From Acetobacter sp. CAG:977 (GTDB lineage Bacteria; Pseudomonadota; Alphaproteobacteria; CAAGCB01; CAG-977): a stretch of DNA of 39,806 nucleotides. The position numbers and the translations under genes are program-made. Positions 39,777-39,806 of the stretch are shown in pieces; within the stretch, counting starts at the first letter, position 1, and every line of letters starts with the position of its first letter. The DNA lies in assembly GCA_000434295.1 (NCBI GenBank), contig HF994935.1, positions 466,552 to 506,357 on the forward strand, given 5' to 3'. Below the pieces are notes generated by a model, which searched no databases, was not told the origin of the DNA, and saw nothing but the letters and a program-made list of their open reading frames with translations.

Positions 39777-39806
39777 ATGGTCGAAATCAAATCTTTTGAA
39801 GAACTG
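39777..39806 (+). CDS. rpsI: 30S ribosomal protein S9, N-terminal start (partial)
   Basis: Ten codons, MVEIKSFEEL, are visible before the window ends. The sequence alone would not identify it, but position 2 bases after rplM, with AGAGGAA about 10 bases before its ATG, makes it S9 in the conserved rplM-rpsI operon. Confidence 0.85.
   Translation, partial: MVEIKSFEEL

Overview
Organism. The window looks like the chromosome of an alphaproteobacterium of moderate GC content, probably an uncultured, possibly host-associated Rhodospirillales-like lineage. The pointers are a DUF1013/TrcR-like gene beside a GapR (DUF2312) gene, a bactofilin paired with an M23 endopeptidase, an eno-ftsB neighbourhood, and secA divergent from a parvulin isomerase. 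Lineage and host association are inferences from gene content; there is no rRNA gene here to test them. Left part, 1-17.1 kb: ordinary housekeeping DNA. It holds the kdsA end and eno (with an unusual Cys-rich C-terminal tail); ftsB; pgpA on the minus strand; an envelope and cell-cycle block (M23 peptidase, bactofilin, a small coupled ORF, trcR-like gene, gapR); an RlmI-type rRNA methyltransferase; a cNMP-fold/TPR protein; a prepilin peptidase; tyrC-pheA-apt; a PEGA lipoprotein; a tiny YjfB-like protein; secA; and a secreted PpiC isomerase. Right part, 17.2-39.1 kb: one accessory island of 14 genes, all on the minus strand, between the ppiC terminator and the rplM-rpsI ribosomal operon. In transcription order it encodes a membrane protein with two TM helices, a ~970-residue protein joining a metzincin-like HExxHxxGxxH motif to a Gln/Asp-rich linker and a C-terminal VWA domain, a ~908-residue MoxR-type AAA+ ATPase with a large insertion, a 117-residue protein, and ten tandem paralogous leucine-rich-repeat proteins. 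Nine of the ten LRR proteins end in the same ankyrin-like segment followed by a tail around an Asp-Gly-Lys-Asp-Gly-Arg-Pro core and a Lys-Asn-x-Val-Met-Ala-x-Ala-Val helix. The tenth lacks the tail. Working model (inference): the AAA+/VWA-zincin pair is a remodelling or proteolytic machine, perhaps membrane-anchored by the first gene, and the LRR proteins are a diversified set of recognition or client proteins carrying a common tail that the machine or a partner recognises. MoxR-VWA pairs are well known; I do not know of a description of one joined to an LRR array with a shared tail, so this is the best candidate for a new system here. No tRNA, rRNA, IS element, CRISPR array or prophage was seen, and no gap between genes exceeds about 250 bases.
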